Shown here in pieces: positions 43,099 to 55,925 of a stretch of DNA of 64,000 bases (position 1 is the first letter of the stretch; each line of letters starts with the position of its first letter). The notes beneath the pieces are model-generated. The model saw only the letters and a program-made list of their open reading frames with translations, was not told the DNA's origin and did not search any database. Source of the DNA: Ascaphus truei (lineage: Eukaryota > Chordata > Amphibia > Anura > Ascaphidae); contig CM071568.1 in assembly GCA_036426205.1 (NCBI GenBank), positions 51,930,040 through 51,994,039 on the forward strand, written 5' to 3'. Both the position numbers and the translations under genes were made by a program.

Positions 43099-43640
43099 TT
43101 AAGAACTAAAAATGGATCTCAATAATTTTAAGAATGGATAAAAAATCTCATTAGTCTTAATGCAACAACTAATATTTGTTAATCTCAAAAAGGGTGTCAG
43201 TTCGATATAATCATTGAGACCTCCTGGGTATTTGGACTGTAGGGTAAAGATCCAAAATTGCTCACGTTTGGCAAGTTGTAGATCTCTATCTCCTGCCCTC
43301 ACGTTGCTTTTTATTATCTCAATACCCATATATTGTACACCCACTGTACTACAGTTGTGTACTTCTTTAAAGTGAGTCAAAAGATGAGTTAGAGGTTTGG
43401 AGGTCCCTTCTAGTTTAGGGATATTAGTTATGTTGCGTAAATGCTCCATAATCCGTAGTTTCAAATTTCGCTTTGTCCTGCCCACGTACTGCAGTCCGCA
43501 GTTACACTGCAGAATGTACACCACATACTTTGACAGACAATCAATAAAACTCAAAATGTTGAAAATGGTCCCTGTAACGTGGGATTTAAAGGTCTTACAG
43601 GTTAGCATTTTTGGGCAAATCTTGCACCTAGTGCATTAAT
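43099..43640 (-). pseudogene. PLE2 GIY-YIG endonuclease
   Basis: The frame contains CTRCKICPKM just upstream of the track start (about 43620-43640; an in-frame stop lies just before it), then YVVYILQCNCGLQYVGRT (GIY-YIG equivalent), RNLKLRIMEHLRNI, THLLTHFKEVH with the conserved His, GDRDLQLAKREQFWIFTLQ with the expected Glu, and PGGLNDYIELTPFL at the C-terminus. This is the nuclease that nicks the target. The domain itself is uninterrupted. Confidence 0.92.
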
Positions 43641-43708
43641 GATTTCCCACGACTCCCAGTTGGTCCCTTAGATCTTTCTTGGGTTCTTTGTCTGTTCCCT
43701 TTAATAGA

Positions 43709-44790
43709 CTAGGGGCAAGGATGGTTTTTAAAGTTTGTGCTTTTTTTAAAAACAACGGGTGGTTTCGGGGCAAGGTATTTATTTAAAATTGGATCCATAT
43801 GTAAAATGTGCAAATGTTTGGTCAAAATATTTTTTATGGAGTTATGGGAAGAATTAAATTGTGTCACAAAATATGGTGTCTCTTGTTTGTCTTTTTTATG
43901 GTTGACAGGGGGGGAATCGAGTGTGTGAATGTTATTGACTTCTAAGTCAGTGTTTTTACATCCTATGGTTTTGGCATGAATTTGTTTACTCTTTTTCTTT
44001 TTTAGTAGTAATGAATCCCTATTTTTATTCAGTGCTTTATGGTAGGATTCGGATATTAATTCCTCCTGATAGCCCTTGTGTCTAAAGCGTTTAATCAGTA
44101 TTTGTGACTGTTCCATATAGCTATCAACAGTTGCACAATTTCTCCTGATGCGGAGAAATTGGCTATACGGAATATTGTCAATGCACTTCTTTTGATGTCC
44201 GCTTTTGGGATGCAAATAGGAATTTACATTAGTGTCTTTAAAGAAAGTTTGGGTAAGAAGAGAGTCTCCCTTAATGGAGATTGATAGGTCCAGGAAGGTA
44301 GTATTGTCCTTTTGGACATTGCTAGTAAAGGTGAGATTAAAGTTGTTGTTATTTATTCTATCAACAAAGTTTTTAAATGACGTCTCATCGCCATCCCAGA
44401 CAACTAGTATATCATCAATGTATCTCCTCCAGAGTTTTAACTGAGGAGGAGATACAGTGATACCCCATATGTGCATCGACTCCCACCATCCCATGTAAAG
44501 GTTGGCGAAGGAAGGTGCAAAGCGGGTCCCCATAGCAGTACCACAGTGTTGTACATAGTAGTCGTGCTGAAAAAGAAAATAATTGTGTTGCAAAATGAAC
44601 TCTATGGAATCGTGAATAAAGTGACGCTGTATAGGTGGGAGTGTATCGTGAAGTGCTAGATAGAAATCTATAGCTTCTAATCCACCTTTGTGAGGTATTG
44701 ATGTGTAAAGTGCCTGTACATCTAAAGTGGCTAGTAAATAGGTGTTCACCCAAGGAAAATCGTGAAGTAGAGTAAGAACCGAGGTAGTGT
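43709..44790 (-). pseudogene. PLE2 reverse transcriptase palm and thumb
   Basis: A 346-residue frame with LLATLDVQALYTSIPHKGG (motif A), YVQHCGTAMGTRFAPSFANLYMG (motif B), WRRYIDDILVVWDGDE (motif C, YIDD intact at 44411-44422), TTFLDLSISIKGDSLLTQTFF and IPYSQFLRIRRNC. A thumb and a basic linker (LLLKKKKSKQ) follow. Frameshifts at about 44790 and 43715 isolate it from its neighbours; the catalytic residues are all present. Confidence 0.93.
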
Positions 44791-45680
44791 CTAATAAGTA
44801 AGTAATGTTGGCACAAGAGGTTGTAAAAAAGTGTCTACATATTGGGAAAGGTTCGCTGTGAGAGAGTTAATACCCGAAATAATAGGTCGCCCAGGAGGAT
44901 CAGTGAGGGATTTGTGAATCTTGGGTAGGTGATAAAGGATAGGGATGGTGGGAGCAGCGCAAAATAGGTACTCGTATTCTGCCTTACTTAGCACACCAGA
45001 TTGTCGTGCACTTACAAGTAGTAATTTAAGATCTTCCTGATATTGTTTGGTGGGATCTTTGGATAGTTTCCGATAGGAATTACTATCAGATAATAGCCGT
45101 AATGCCTCCCTACAGTAATCAGTCCTGTTTTGGAGGACAATGGCCCCGCCTTTATCTGCCTCACGTATAATGACATCTTGATTGTTTTTTAATTCTTGTA
45201 ATACTAGTTTTTCTTGTGTAGTTAGGTTACTAGTGTATTTATGTTTCCCATGTTCAATTTGGCACAGTTCTCTAAAATCCTTCTCTACTAATTTATTGAA
45301 GATTTCTATATAGTGACCACGAGAGTGATAGGGATAAAAGACTGATCGAGGTTTATAGTTCGTATGGTTCACTGGACATTTAGAATGAGCATCCATATAT
45401 CCCTCATCTGCTAAGTTGGTGAGGTCAACCAACGCAGCTTGTTCTTCTATGGTAAAGCCCTCAATATTTGAACATATATCGAGGGATGTTGCTTCCACAC
45501 TGTATGGAGCATTCGAAAAATGTCTACCCAGTGTGAGTTTTCGAGTGAATTTTTGAAGATCCACATACAGATCGAAATTCTTAGCTTCACATGTGGGGGC
45601 AAATGATAAACCTTTACTTAACAGCATCATAAGTGTATCATCTACAGTGATAGCTGATAAATTGTAAATACCGTTGTTAA
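44791..45680 (-). pseudogene. PLE2 N-terminal RT region
   Basis: The 280-residue frame is better read from about 45680 (DNITLINNGIYNLSA precedes the Met at 45630). It has LLSKGLSFAPTCEAKNFDLY, SVFYPYHSRGHYIEIFNKLVEKDF, DVIIREADKGGAIVLQ (fingers motif), YHLPKIHKSLTDPPGRPIIS and NLSQYVDTFLQPLVPTL, all standard PLE blocks just before motif A. Confidence 0.92.
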
Positions 45681-45935
45681 TCAGTGTGATATTGTCTGGG
45701 TGGGTTTTTTGCAGGGTTGTAATGATTCCTCCTCTCCCCCTTGTTCCCCTTCTGAATTCTCCCTTTTTCTTGATGGTTTTTGTTTGGTCTCTGGTGGATG
45801 ATTTGGATCCCAGGTTGGTATTGTTTGCCTGACTTGATTCAATCTGGCTAAAAAATCCTCATTTTGTGATTCTGGCAATGTTCCTAAGACCTCATATTTA
45901 TTAGTCACTGGGATTAGGTAAGGAACAATGTACAC
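45681..45935 (-). pseudogene. PLE2 N-terminal linker fragment
   Basis: An 84-residue frame: moderately conserved start (LARLNQVRQTIPTWDPNHPP), then a Lys/Glu-rich tail. It joins the RT frame by a frameshift near 45675. It corresponds in position to the basic linker of PLE1. Confidence 0.6.
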
Positions 45936-45999
45936 TTAAATTAGGCTTCACCAATAAGATATAGCCCAATCAAAAATCTAATAGGGAATGAGCACACAA

Positions 46000-46330
46000 A
46001 AAATGAAAAGCAACATATGTTGTTAAAGTTCCAAGGTGCCCCGCTGCCGTGGGGGATGTTGCGTAGGACGGCGGGCTCGCCGGCGGCTCCCTCTGCAGGG
46101 CGCCGCCACGTTGTGTGTGTTCGTGCATGCGCAGTTGACTGCCAGAAGTCACGACGGCCTTTTCCCAATTTTGTGCATGTGCAGTAAGCTAGGCGCATGC
46201 AGTGGCTATAGGGAAGAGGCTCTGCGGGAACTACAGTTCCCATCAGGCATAGGGACAAGTATGTCAGGTGCCCAACACAGCCAATGGGGCTTGTAGATTC
46301 TCCTGCTCTAGGAAGTGATATAGTTTGCAT
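46000..46330. other. GC-rich unassigned block
   Basis: CpG-containing DNA (46040-46110) without a convincing frame. It could be part of the LTR-like sequence that follows. Confidence 0.35.
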
Positions 46331-47130
46331 GCTGGGAAGTCAGTGAGTTGGGATCCGGACAGAGAGGGTGAAGGTAGGGCCCAGAGAGCAGTGCTCCCCG
46401 GGACTAGGCCAGATTCTCCCTAGGTCCAAGGTAGATCCCCTGAGTCACAGTAGTTGGCGTATGCTGTGCATGCTGTAGGGATAGGCCTCAGATAGGGACC
46501 GCATTCCCAGTAGTGAGTCAGTGAGAGGCATATGCTGCAGGACATTATCCCTGAAGGAGAAGTGCCAGTAAGCAAACCAAGGACACTTCAACATAGACTA
46601 TTTTAAGGGGTACACTCCAGCTGGAAGCCCCTCCAGAAGTATCCGCCTACGGAGTTTCACAGCTGATGAGCCAGAGGATTTCGGAGTGAACCATGCCGTG
46701 GATCAACTGAGCCTTTCACTAATTTACCTTGTCTGGACTGAGACCAGGGAGGTATTGTTTAAGTGCATCAACGGGCCCCAACACACAGAGGGAAGCGTGC
46801 TATCCCACACATACGCTTTGGGGGAGGGACTGACTTGTGGACATTACGGGGTTAAGTGCCCAGGCACTCCAGTACTTTGGGGGTTCCACCCAGGAGGTGT
46901 TATTGTGGGACAAGGCCTTGCATGGCTGGGTTATGTTGGTGGTGTATTATCTGTGTTAGTAAATACTGTTATCATATACAATGTGTGATTACTGTGTACA
47001 TTGATTCCGGCGAGGGGCTCCTCCACTACATTGGGATCCCTCCTGGTGGAGGCGCTGCACCAAGGCGATAAGTATACCCCAGGCTCCCAGTGGCAGAGGC
47101 TCAGACCTCCTGTTAAGCCAAACAGGTGAC
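46330..47130 (+). repeat. LTR-like sequence with primer-site-like end
   Basis: The end (46930-47030) has a T/A-rich transcription-end-like region, then gggatccctcctgg and tggaggcgctgcac at 47033, followed by ccaggctcccag and ctgttaagccaaacaggt. The same order occurs at 63380-63480. It is probably an LTR followed by the first bases of an internal region. LTR start not defined. Confidence 0.5.
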
Positions 47131-47486
47131 AGCAGCATGGGTAGTTCTGTATTCAGGGGCTACAAGGGCTACATATGTTAAAAGGAAAACAGACACACTG
47201 CACTCAAATATTAGTTTACAAAGCTATATTAAAGCATATGAAAAATATAATACTAAATAGTTCACCATTTCTTATTGGTTTTGTATATTAGTTTAGTTAT
47301 GGCTTCATATATTTATTTTTTACCAGTTTCTTTTTCGATTATATTTGTTATCTTTGTATTTTTATATTTTATATATAAAAATATAAAATCCTTCAATATA
47401 GTTTTCTATACATTTGAGTATAATGTTCCATATTACAAATTTGGAAATGGGTTGCCAACTTAGCAAGATTCTATAGAGGATTTCCC

Positions 47487-47494
47487 ATTGTGAC
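47487..47494. repeat. 8-bp TSD of the hAT MITE, left copy
   Basis: attgtgac; the right copy at 47892-47899 is tgtgtgac (6 of 8 identical). Confidence 0.6.
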
Positions 47495-47891
47495 CAGGGC
47501 CAGTGCAACCACTAGGTGACATGAGCAGTCACCTAGGGCAGCACATTTTGGGGGAGGCGCAAAGCAGCGTGACTTTAGGAGGCTAGGGGCAGAGCAGGCT
47601 GCTTATCTTTGCCACACTCTGCAGCAGGAACTTGGAGCAGGCACTGCTTCTCAGGTGGAGGGAGGCGTGTGTGTAAAAACGGGGAGGGGAGAGAGATAGA
47701 TAGGGTAGTGTTGGGGAGAGAGAGGGGTCGGGGAGACAGAGAGGGATGACAGAGGGGGGTGGTGAAGCTGGTGAGGAGGGGAGCATGTGGGGGTGCAACC
47801 ACTAGGCAGGATGAGAGGATAAAAAGTGAGTGAGGGAAAGAGGGAGAGGGAAGCTTTGCCTAAGGCCCCAAATACCCTTGCAGCAGCCCTG
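47495..47891. mobile_element. hAT-type MITE
   Basis: TIRs: left cagggccagtgcaac, right (inverted) cagggctgctgcaag. The CAGGG start plus an 8-bp TSD are hallmarks of hAT elements. The interior has a purine-rich stretch (47640-47780) and a duplicated gtgcaaccactagg word. No transposase. 47900-48345 beyond it is unassigned. Confidence 0.75.
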
Positions 47892-48349
47892 TGTGTGACA
47901 TAAAGAGTAAAAATGACCCTTAATCTCAACTAACTAAGGGGTCTTAGAAAAAGCAAAAGACTATTATTCTATTTCACATCACTGCTGTTCCACTTGCAGG
48001 CTGACATTACAAAGAGGAAGTATGCTGCAATCATGACTCAATGCTTTTTTTTGACCACACTCTTTAAAAGTAATGTGGTCATAGCCACATTATCTACAGC
48101 AATTGTTAAAGGCTTGGATTAAACATGCATCTGTAGATGCTTCCATTATCTTTGCATTTCCATTTCCTAGAAATATGCTACAGAAAAACATTCACTAGAT
48201 CTAGTCTATTCACTATGAAATAACCATAAAATATCTATTGAGCGAACACATCCTTATTCTCAGATTTCTTTTGAGAATTCTATTCTTTTTATGGTTTCTT
48301 GAGTTCTGTAAAATGGGGACTGGACCTATAATGCAATTTTATAACACGA

Positions 48350-49465
48350 AGTCCCAGATTCACTTACACGTCATTAAACTGTAACGGTGTTTCCCCCACC
48401 CTATGGGAGTTTCCACTGTTACCAGGTGTATGGTGCATGCTACCTGTAGGCTCACAAGAGGCTGAGGTGTCTACCGATGGTTGGGGGGACTACAGAACAG
48501 GCTTCTGGGGTACATACCCGACATTTACTCCATGGTACTCAGCGCCTCCTGATGTAGGCACCAGATATATTAAGATAATCTCCCACAGTAGAACAGACTC
48601 CTCTCTCCTAGGAAAGATTACCCACCAGGCAGGAGGTATATATAACAGGAACGGTTTTATTTTTTGCTCCCAACACAGTCACTTGGCAACTCTGCCCAAT
48701 GCAGTCTCAGCTCTGGTCTCAAACTTCAGATGGTCTCTGGACCTTCACTATGGGTCAAGGGCCCCCGCAGCAGTCCTAGCTCTTCCCTAATCCTCTAGCA
48801 GGACCAGTGGTATAGGTCATCACTCACTCCCCTGAAGGGAAGCAAACCTGGGCCTGTCGGTGCACAGCAGCATGGGTGTGATACCTTGTCTCTCTCAATG
48901 GTAGAGACCAACTAACAATTTGGAGATGCAACCCCCTTGAGAACAGTAGGGGAAGGGTACCAGGTCTGAACCCAGGATTGGGTAACCTCAGACCTAATCC
49001 CACCTCCTCCCCTGTCACTCAAGGATACTGCCTTGAGTGGGGGAAACCCATGATTGATCCCAGCACTGCCTGCTGTTACCAGGATTGATATGTCAGGGTA
49101 GGGTAGAATAGTAGCCACACCCAGCCATGGCTACAACACATTAACATTAGGGTGAGTGTTTTCGGCCAGAAAGGACACTGCATTAAGTATACTGGCTGTT
49201 AGTGCTAATGTTATGTAAAATAATTTTTCTTTCTAACAACGGATATCTACAGAGGAGAGAGACTATTTGATGTACCAATGAATTATATACCTCACCAAGC
49301 ACACCTCTATTCAATAAATGGAGAGATACCAGTGAACAAAACTGAACACACCTGAAATACTTGGGACATATGCTAATCTGGATATGCAAAGTGTAGTGAA
49401 ATGATTTAGATAACAGCCCAATAGGAGTTAATGGACCTCTGTGGATCTGAATTAAGGGAAACATT
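48350..49465. mobile_element. TIR family B transposon, split by an LTR
   Basis: Left end cccagattcacttacacgtc (48351 on) and right end ggacctctgtggatctgaat (49433 on, inverted) plus a ctggctgttagtgctaatgt block at 49189 align with the copy at 37923-38382. The LTR at 48389-49138 sits about 40 bp inside its left end. Confidence 0.6.
48389..49138 (+). repeat. Solo LTR, family L
   Basis: Begins TGTAACGGTG and ends near cagccatggctacaacaca. Collinear with the LTR at 35856-37690. Flanks cattaa(a)c and cattaaca suggest a decayed TSD. Frames inside are not protein-like. Confidence 0.6.
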
Positions 49466-49469
49466 CACT

Positions 49470-52045
49470 AACCTCCAATACAGTATGGGTTATTGTACCA
49501 TGATGCCATGTTACTGCCATTTAAGTCAATAATGGTTAATGGCTTCAGGTCCAGGTTTACTAAGCAGTGCTCAACTATAAAGCAGCAACCACTCCCGAAG
49601 ACTAAGTTATTGTTTATTTACCTTATATGAACATGGTGCATCACTCAAACTTTGTCAATTGCAGAGATATTGCATTTCTCCTTTGTGTCACGGGTATCCC
49701 AATCAGAAGCTGCCATTTCATCATACGATATCACCCATTTATATTGGCTGCCCGAGTGAGGCTGACCCCAGAGGCCCTCTTGTGTTTCTCCTGGATTTCA
49801 AAATGAAATATCTCAGGAACTATGGAATCTGCATAGCTTAGAGTGCCACCGTGCAACTGTAGAGGACCTTACTGCCCATTCAGATGAAATAATGGTCCTA
49901 AATACTTTACTCAAGACAACATCAAATATGAAAACTGAATTACTCACCTGTGACCTGATTCACTAAACAGTGCAAGCAGCTTTGTTGCTCTGCTGGAGTT
50001 TAGGTGAATTACAAATGGAGGACAGAAAAGACTCTGGCGCATGAACTGATAATCGTGACTATGATAGCAAAGATACAATTGGGACTGAGGTCCTCAAAAA
50101 TAGAGCGTTGCAATGTAAAAATAACAAATGTATTAAAATACAATTTATAAAAACATACAAATATGTTCCACCTGAACCTTGGTACAACTAAACCATATAT
50201 CTGCACAGGGCGTTCGGGACCCTCTATCTTTGATAGAGCTGCAGAACTGGTTGTCTGTGATCATTATACGCATTGGCTTATTAACACTGGTGTATGTCAC
50301 ATAATTCACATTGTATATTTAGTGGCACTATACATTAGCGCCCCAGTCACTTCTTCTAGGTTAATAACAAGAACATCGGACAATCTGCTTATGCCAGAGG
50401 AATTGGTCTAAATCAAATATCTCATATGGAAAAAGTTTCTCTACCATTACCAAGCTTTGGTTACTTTGTGGCTGCTTAAAATAATTAACTCTCCATCTCA
50501 TCTAGTACATTTTGCAATTACCCAAATTCCTTAAATATAAAGAACATTTTTGGGATGAGTGATCTGACTATGATCCAAATAGCTTATCTGTTTAATTTCA
50601 AGGGTTTGTATTTTGGATTAGTATCTTTCAAACAAACAGATTTCTGTCTTGCTCTGATCTTGAGCCAAAAAGTACACATTACCTGGATTTTTTTACTAAG
50701 CTTGTTATTCCTTATTAAATAGGTAACTTGGGCACAAGGAGGAGGTTATGCTGCACAATGCAGCTAATTGATGTGGAGCAAGAAGCATATCATTTTCATG
50801 TTCATTTGTTTTATATTGCTTAAGATCAAAGTGATAAAATTATGGTGTACAAGAAGTTAAAAAAAACAACTTTTTGGATATAGCTCATTTTGCCATAAAA
50901 CATACAGATATATTGGGTCACTATGTTACACACATATACTTTCAAGAGATATAGAGGGCACATGTATTTATGTAAGCACAAAAGGTGTAAACTGGCACGT
51001 ACATTTCTTTTTTTTATCTAATGCACTTAAATCCACATAACTTGGATTATAGATTTGGTACCATCTGTGTGTAGTTTTTTTTTGTGAGTGATACACTGAG
51101 AAATATTTATTAAAAGATACATTTTTGCTCAAGTACACAAACGAACTTAAGAATTTTTTTACATATTTAACATAACATATATATTTTTTTTTTAACAGTG
51201 AGTAAAATAATGTTCTTCCCCTGTTATATGCCCTAATGCTCTAATACGAGTAAGGGTTGATTTGCTTTTCTATGTTGATTACAAAGCGGCTAGTGAATGC
51301 ATTTGAGGGATTATTTACCTCACACAGAACCATACTTTAAATTAATATAAACATTTCTTCTTCCTTTTTTTCCATGGTGTATTGGTGTTTTGGTATCATG
51401 TGGTAGAATCTGTCAAGTTCAGAAAATTATTTCCCCACTCAACATATCTAATCTCCCATTCAAGTGGTAGTGTTTTAACATATTGTTATATGCCATTTTG
51501 TTTACATTTTAAGATGCAGATTACGTCATCTGGTGGTATTAATTATACATTATCTCAAACCAATAAGTGACCAAACCCTGTGCATTATTTTATGAAGTAA
51601 AAATGCAATGATTTTATGTTTTAGAACAGTGATCTTTCAGGTACTGTATATGCCAATGATGTAATTAAAATGAACAAAGTCTATAACACTTACAATATGC
51701 CAGTGAATGTTCAATAATATGTTATATTATAAGCTACATGTGATTGTTATTGAGTATAGTATGAGGCTTTTTCTCCAACATGAACGGGGTTACCATGTAT
51801 AGGTGTAAAGTTTACTTTCTCAATTAACCTTTATGACCCCATTTTCAAAATGCTGTGAAGTTGCATCCAACTGTCAAAGATTCACCACTATGCAAATGAA
51901 TGTGACTGATATCTTGTCCAGCTTGGTAAAGCAGATTCACAGTATATTGAGCAAGGGCCTGAGTGAAAATATTATTGAATGCATGTTATCTTGCCAATAA
52001 TATGCACTGTAAGCATATCAATACAGTGACAATATGATCAGATTG

Positions 52046-52081
<36 letters not shown>

Positions 52082-52683
52082 TAAATTTGATGCACTCTTC
52101 ATGTTTGATTCACTAGGAAGTGGTGTCATCTTTCTGACTCCACTTTATGTAGATATGTAAATTGGACTCGGTAATAGTTGGAAATGTAAATCTGCAGATA
52201 AAAATTTGCATTAAAATAGGCTTCAGTACCAATGTAGCTTTAGAAATGAATAATGATTGTGTCCTGAACAATGCCGTTTTTGTTTTCCTTAGCACTTGAG
52301 GTTACAAACACCCTCTTTGGCAAATGGGTTGAAAAAAAAGGTATTTTCAGGAACAATTAGCAATGATTTAAACTTGAACCTGATAAAGTCTGCATAAAAT
52401 AACTCCAAATAGGCAATAGCAGGAATCAAACACAACAGAGACTTCCAATTCTAAGCAGTATTTATTTGGCAATGCCCTGGAATTCTCTAGTGGTATTGAA
52501 TTGAGTGAGATAATGGTTGGATTTGTCATGTAATAGAAACAAAAAGGTAAAGATACTGTATGTAAGAAAATGACATCCCCCATCAATTCAAGTACACTGT
52601 ACACAAAAATCACAGGCAAAACAACACAACTACACTTCTCACAGTCTTCAGATTGATTTTGCAGTTTATATATACATTTTTTT

Positions 52684-52718
<35 letters not shown>

Positions 52719-54060
52719 TATATATATATATAATTATCTATATATTATATAATATATATATTGGTTTTTTTTTTTTAATGCTACGTTTTTAACTTACTTA
52801 ACATGCTTCTACCATAATTAATTTTGGTGCTTGGAAGGACCACACCTTTAAATTGACATGCTACTGTTTATGTAAATTAGGCAATATATGTTCTTAAACT
52901 CTATAAAAAAAAATTTAATTAAAAAAAACTGGTATCCAAATGAGCAGAACACACTTAACAGGCCTCCAGTCTACCAAAGCACATAATTAAATATTACTAT
53001 GTTACAATTTCCAAAAATACAAAAGGTGATTTAATTTCAACGCTTACATATATATCACAGTATTTTTTTGTCATCTTAGTTGGACTGCACCTTTAAAGGG
53101 AATGAAATGTGATACTAAATGTACAGTATGCGAGAACCCAGGCAAACAAGGGGGCTTTGGTTTCAAAGATCACAAGAGATGTCCCCATTTGTGTTGCAGA
53201 TGGCTGGTGTATCTTGCTAAACACATTTAGAATGCAAATACTCTTGGGGTGTTATTATTGGCCTTCAGAGATTAGCACAAGAGACCTCACCTCTTTGCCT
53301 TTTAGGTAGTAATCGGTGTGCCTGCAGCTTGGTTTTCCAAGAGCTCCCACTCTTGTTTAGGTAAACAGTTTTGTGAATGCTTATTTTATTACTGTCTTAT
53401 AATGGGCTGCAATTGTTTATTGCAGGTGGCAGCTCAGCAGGTGGGGATGTTAAGAAACTGTGAGTGTGTGTGTCTCAGAGCAACGGTTTCCCTTCCATGG
53501 CGGTTAATACAACACTTATTCCTTCCAGGAACCTCAACAGCAAAATATTTCCTGCACTTTGACACTGATGCTAATTCAAAGGAAATGTATTATTTCCAAC
53601 TTGATGCTTTTGAAAAGATTGTGTGCATTATATCGTATTTGTAAGACCAATGCTATTTTTCACAAGCAACACGCAGGAAGATAAGATTTTAAACTGAAGC
53701 AATTGGCATAAAATCACACCATTTCTTTTTTCAAAATTAACTTTTTATTTCATTAAGCAGTAAACACAATTTTTTTAAAGATAGTATATTTCAAGAAGAT
53801 GAATCTTGATTTTTTTTTTAATAACAATCAAATAACATATGTACTAGCGGCAAAACTGGACATATTGTTTGTTTTGTGCCAAAGTAAAATAATGATGTGA
53901 AGTCTAATTTTTTAAGTGCATTTTCTTTCTTTTTTTTCTAGCATTTAATTTTTTTTTTGTTGCTGAAATTGTCTATACTACAGCACATGCTTCATTGTGA
54001 AATGATGCAGTAGCTTTTCATTCTGGAGGAATACTAATGCAAAAAACATTTTTACATTGA
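49470..54060. other. Apparently unique AT-rich DNA
   Basis: No repeat partners in the window, no protein-like frames and no splice-bounded exon that I can defend. A (TG)n tract lies at about 52051-52079 and an (AT)n tract at 52688-52760. It may be old single-copy intergenic or intronic sequence. Confidence 0.5.
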
Positions 54061-54199
54061 CATAGGGGCACTAAAGTCCGATAAAAAAAATAATCGCCAG
54101 GGTTTTTAAATCGCCATTTTTTACAGCGTTGCTATCACGGTATGCAGAAAGCTCCGAATACCAGTGATAGCAACATTTTCAAAAATGGCGAGTAGCCGG

Positions 54200-54620
54200 C
54201 GACGAGATGATTGCCTCTCTGAAAAGGGCTCACCCTGCGAGTTCTACCTGCTGAAGAGAGAGAGAGCCGCCTCTCCCTGAGCAAATCTCGCCCAAAAATA
54301 ATGTTTTTAAATTGACATTTTATTATTAGTGTAGATAAGCAGGGGGTCTTCGGAGCAGATCCGCGTTGATTTCATGTCCGGAAACCGCTTGCTTTCCGAG
54401 ATACAGGCCCCACCCATTATGGGGTGCTGGTATCTCCCATGCATTTGATTCCCACGGTCACGTGATGCGGGACATTTACATGCATAGGAGTTACTGGCAC
54501 CCCATAATGGTGCCTATATCTCAGGTAGCAGGTTGTCCCCAGACCTCAAATCAACAAGGTTCTGCTCCGGAGAACCCCTGCTCTCCTACACTAGTATTAA
54601 CATTTATATTAAAATATGTA
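54200..54620. repeat. Family A copy
   Basis: agagagagccgcctctccct (54256) matches 27470, and 54335-54600 matches 27540-27790 (with cacgtgatgcgggacattta and actggcaccccataatgg). The left boundary may be near 54065; the right end is unclear because other repeats follow. Confidence 0.7.
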
Positions 54621-54694
54621 ATAACCACTAATACACAACTCACCCCCGGTGCCCCCACATAAAACCATTATTTCTTTATTTTAACACAGGATTG

Positions 54695-55020
54695 GTTGGT
54701 GGGTGTCCACGAGTGGTGACCTCGGGGGTCCTCAGGTGGTCCCCGTGGGTTTGCCCCTGTGGGGTCCGGGGGTCCTCAGGTGGTCCCCATGCGTGTTGGC
54801 CCACAGGTGTCTGGGGTCCCTTGGGGGATTCCCACGGGATGTCCGGGGGCCCCACTGGGTTCCTTGGCTGGTCCCAGTGGGTGTCCTGGGGTTCTCAGGT
54901 GGTTCCTGTGGGCATCCAGGGGTCCTCGTGTGGTCCCCATGGGAGTCCCGGGGTCCTCAGGTGGTCCCCTTAGGTGTCCGGGAGTCCTCAGGTAATCCCT
55001 GTGGTTCCCTGCTGGCCTTC
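54695..55020. repeat. G-rich minisatellite
   Basis: About nine imperfect copies of a roughly 36-bp unit containing ggggtcctcaggtggtcccc and gtgggtgtccg. All frames through it are repeat artefacts. Confidence 0.85.
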
Positions 55021-55462
55021 AGTACCAACCCTGTTGTAAAATAAATAAAGATGGCATACATTTCAATAAATATACCTTCCCCCCCACAAAACACATACAG
55101 TACAGTAATGGGCAAAATAACTATTATCCACATATGGATAATAGCTCATTTGCCCATTATTAAATCAAATATTAGCCAGACAGCATAAATAAAGTAAATA
55201 AAAACTGTTCTACTTACCCCTGCCATCATGAAAGGCATCCTCGTCAGCATACTGCAGGACCATGTCCTCCAATGCAAGCAAGAATACATACAAAAATACA
55301 ACCTAATGGCCCCTAACCCCTTAATCACCTTAGCGGTTAATAACAGCGATAGTAATTAAGGGGTTAACACACCTTCCCCCACTACCCACCAAGGAGGCCT
55401 AACCACCCCAGGCAACTACCCCCACCCTCCACCCATTCATTGGTACAGTGGGTTCATCATGC

Positions 55463-55925
55463 CCATATAATATGGGCATGCTTTAACACTATGCCAGTCA
55501 ATGGTCAACCTGCAAAAAAAATCCATCACCAACAATATCCAATGCAATCCAAACAATAACCAAATAAACAAAAATAAACAAGTAAACACAACAACATTAC
55601 CACCAACCAATTAATGAAATACCAAATTAACACCAGAATGAACTATTCCAACATCAAAAAAAAAAACCATCAATACATACAATAAATCTTCAAATAAACA
55701 CCATCATTTAAAATCAAAACACCAAAAATAAACCAGTATTAAAATGCAAACATCAAAGAAAACCCAGAAATAAACAATCAAAAACACCATAAAAAATGCC
55801 ATAATACAACATGAAAACACAATAGCATACAATAGCATAAAAATTGTAAAAAAATGAGCCAAAATACATATAAAACACATAAAGCAACCATTTGCCAAAA
55901 CAATCATTGCTTCTTTCTGTATGTA
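55463..55925. repeat. Left arm of a 2-kb fold-back
   Basis: Reverse complement of 56956-57419 along about 460 bp (for example cactatgccagtcaatggtc against gaccattgactggcatagtg with minor changes). A-rich, while the right arm is T-rich. Confidence 0.88.

Larger units (their letters stand above)
42061..45991 (-). mobile_element. Penelope-like retroelement PLE2, 5'-truncated
   Basis: A minus-strand PLE of a different lineage from PLE1. In order: N-terminal fragment (45935), RT (45680-43709), linker and GIY-YIG (43640-43099), pyrimidine-rich 3' UTR, and a terminal repeat with a hammerhead core. agggaatga at 42061-42069 and 45983-45991 is a likely TSD (the following bases are also similar). The N-terminal conserved domain seen in PLE1 is missing, consistent with 5' truncation. 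Confidence 0.88.

Noticed and set aside
47575..47929. Pro/Ser/Leu-rich minus-strand frames
   Set aside because: Antisense of the purine-rich part of the hAT MITE.
53109..53644. Two adjacent plus-strand frames in unique DNA as candidate host exons
   Set aside because: No recognisable domain, no convincing splice sites, and lengths within chance for the local composition.
54692..55044. Three overlapping Gly/Pro/Ser-rich frames
   Set aside because: They lie entirely in the minisatellite and are open only because the unit length keeps the frame.
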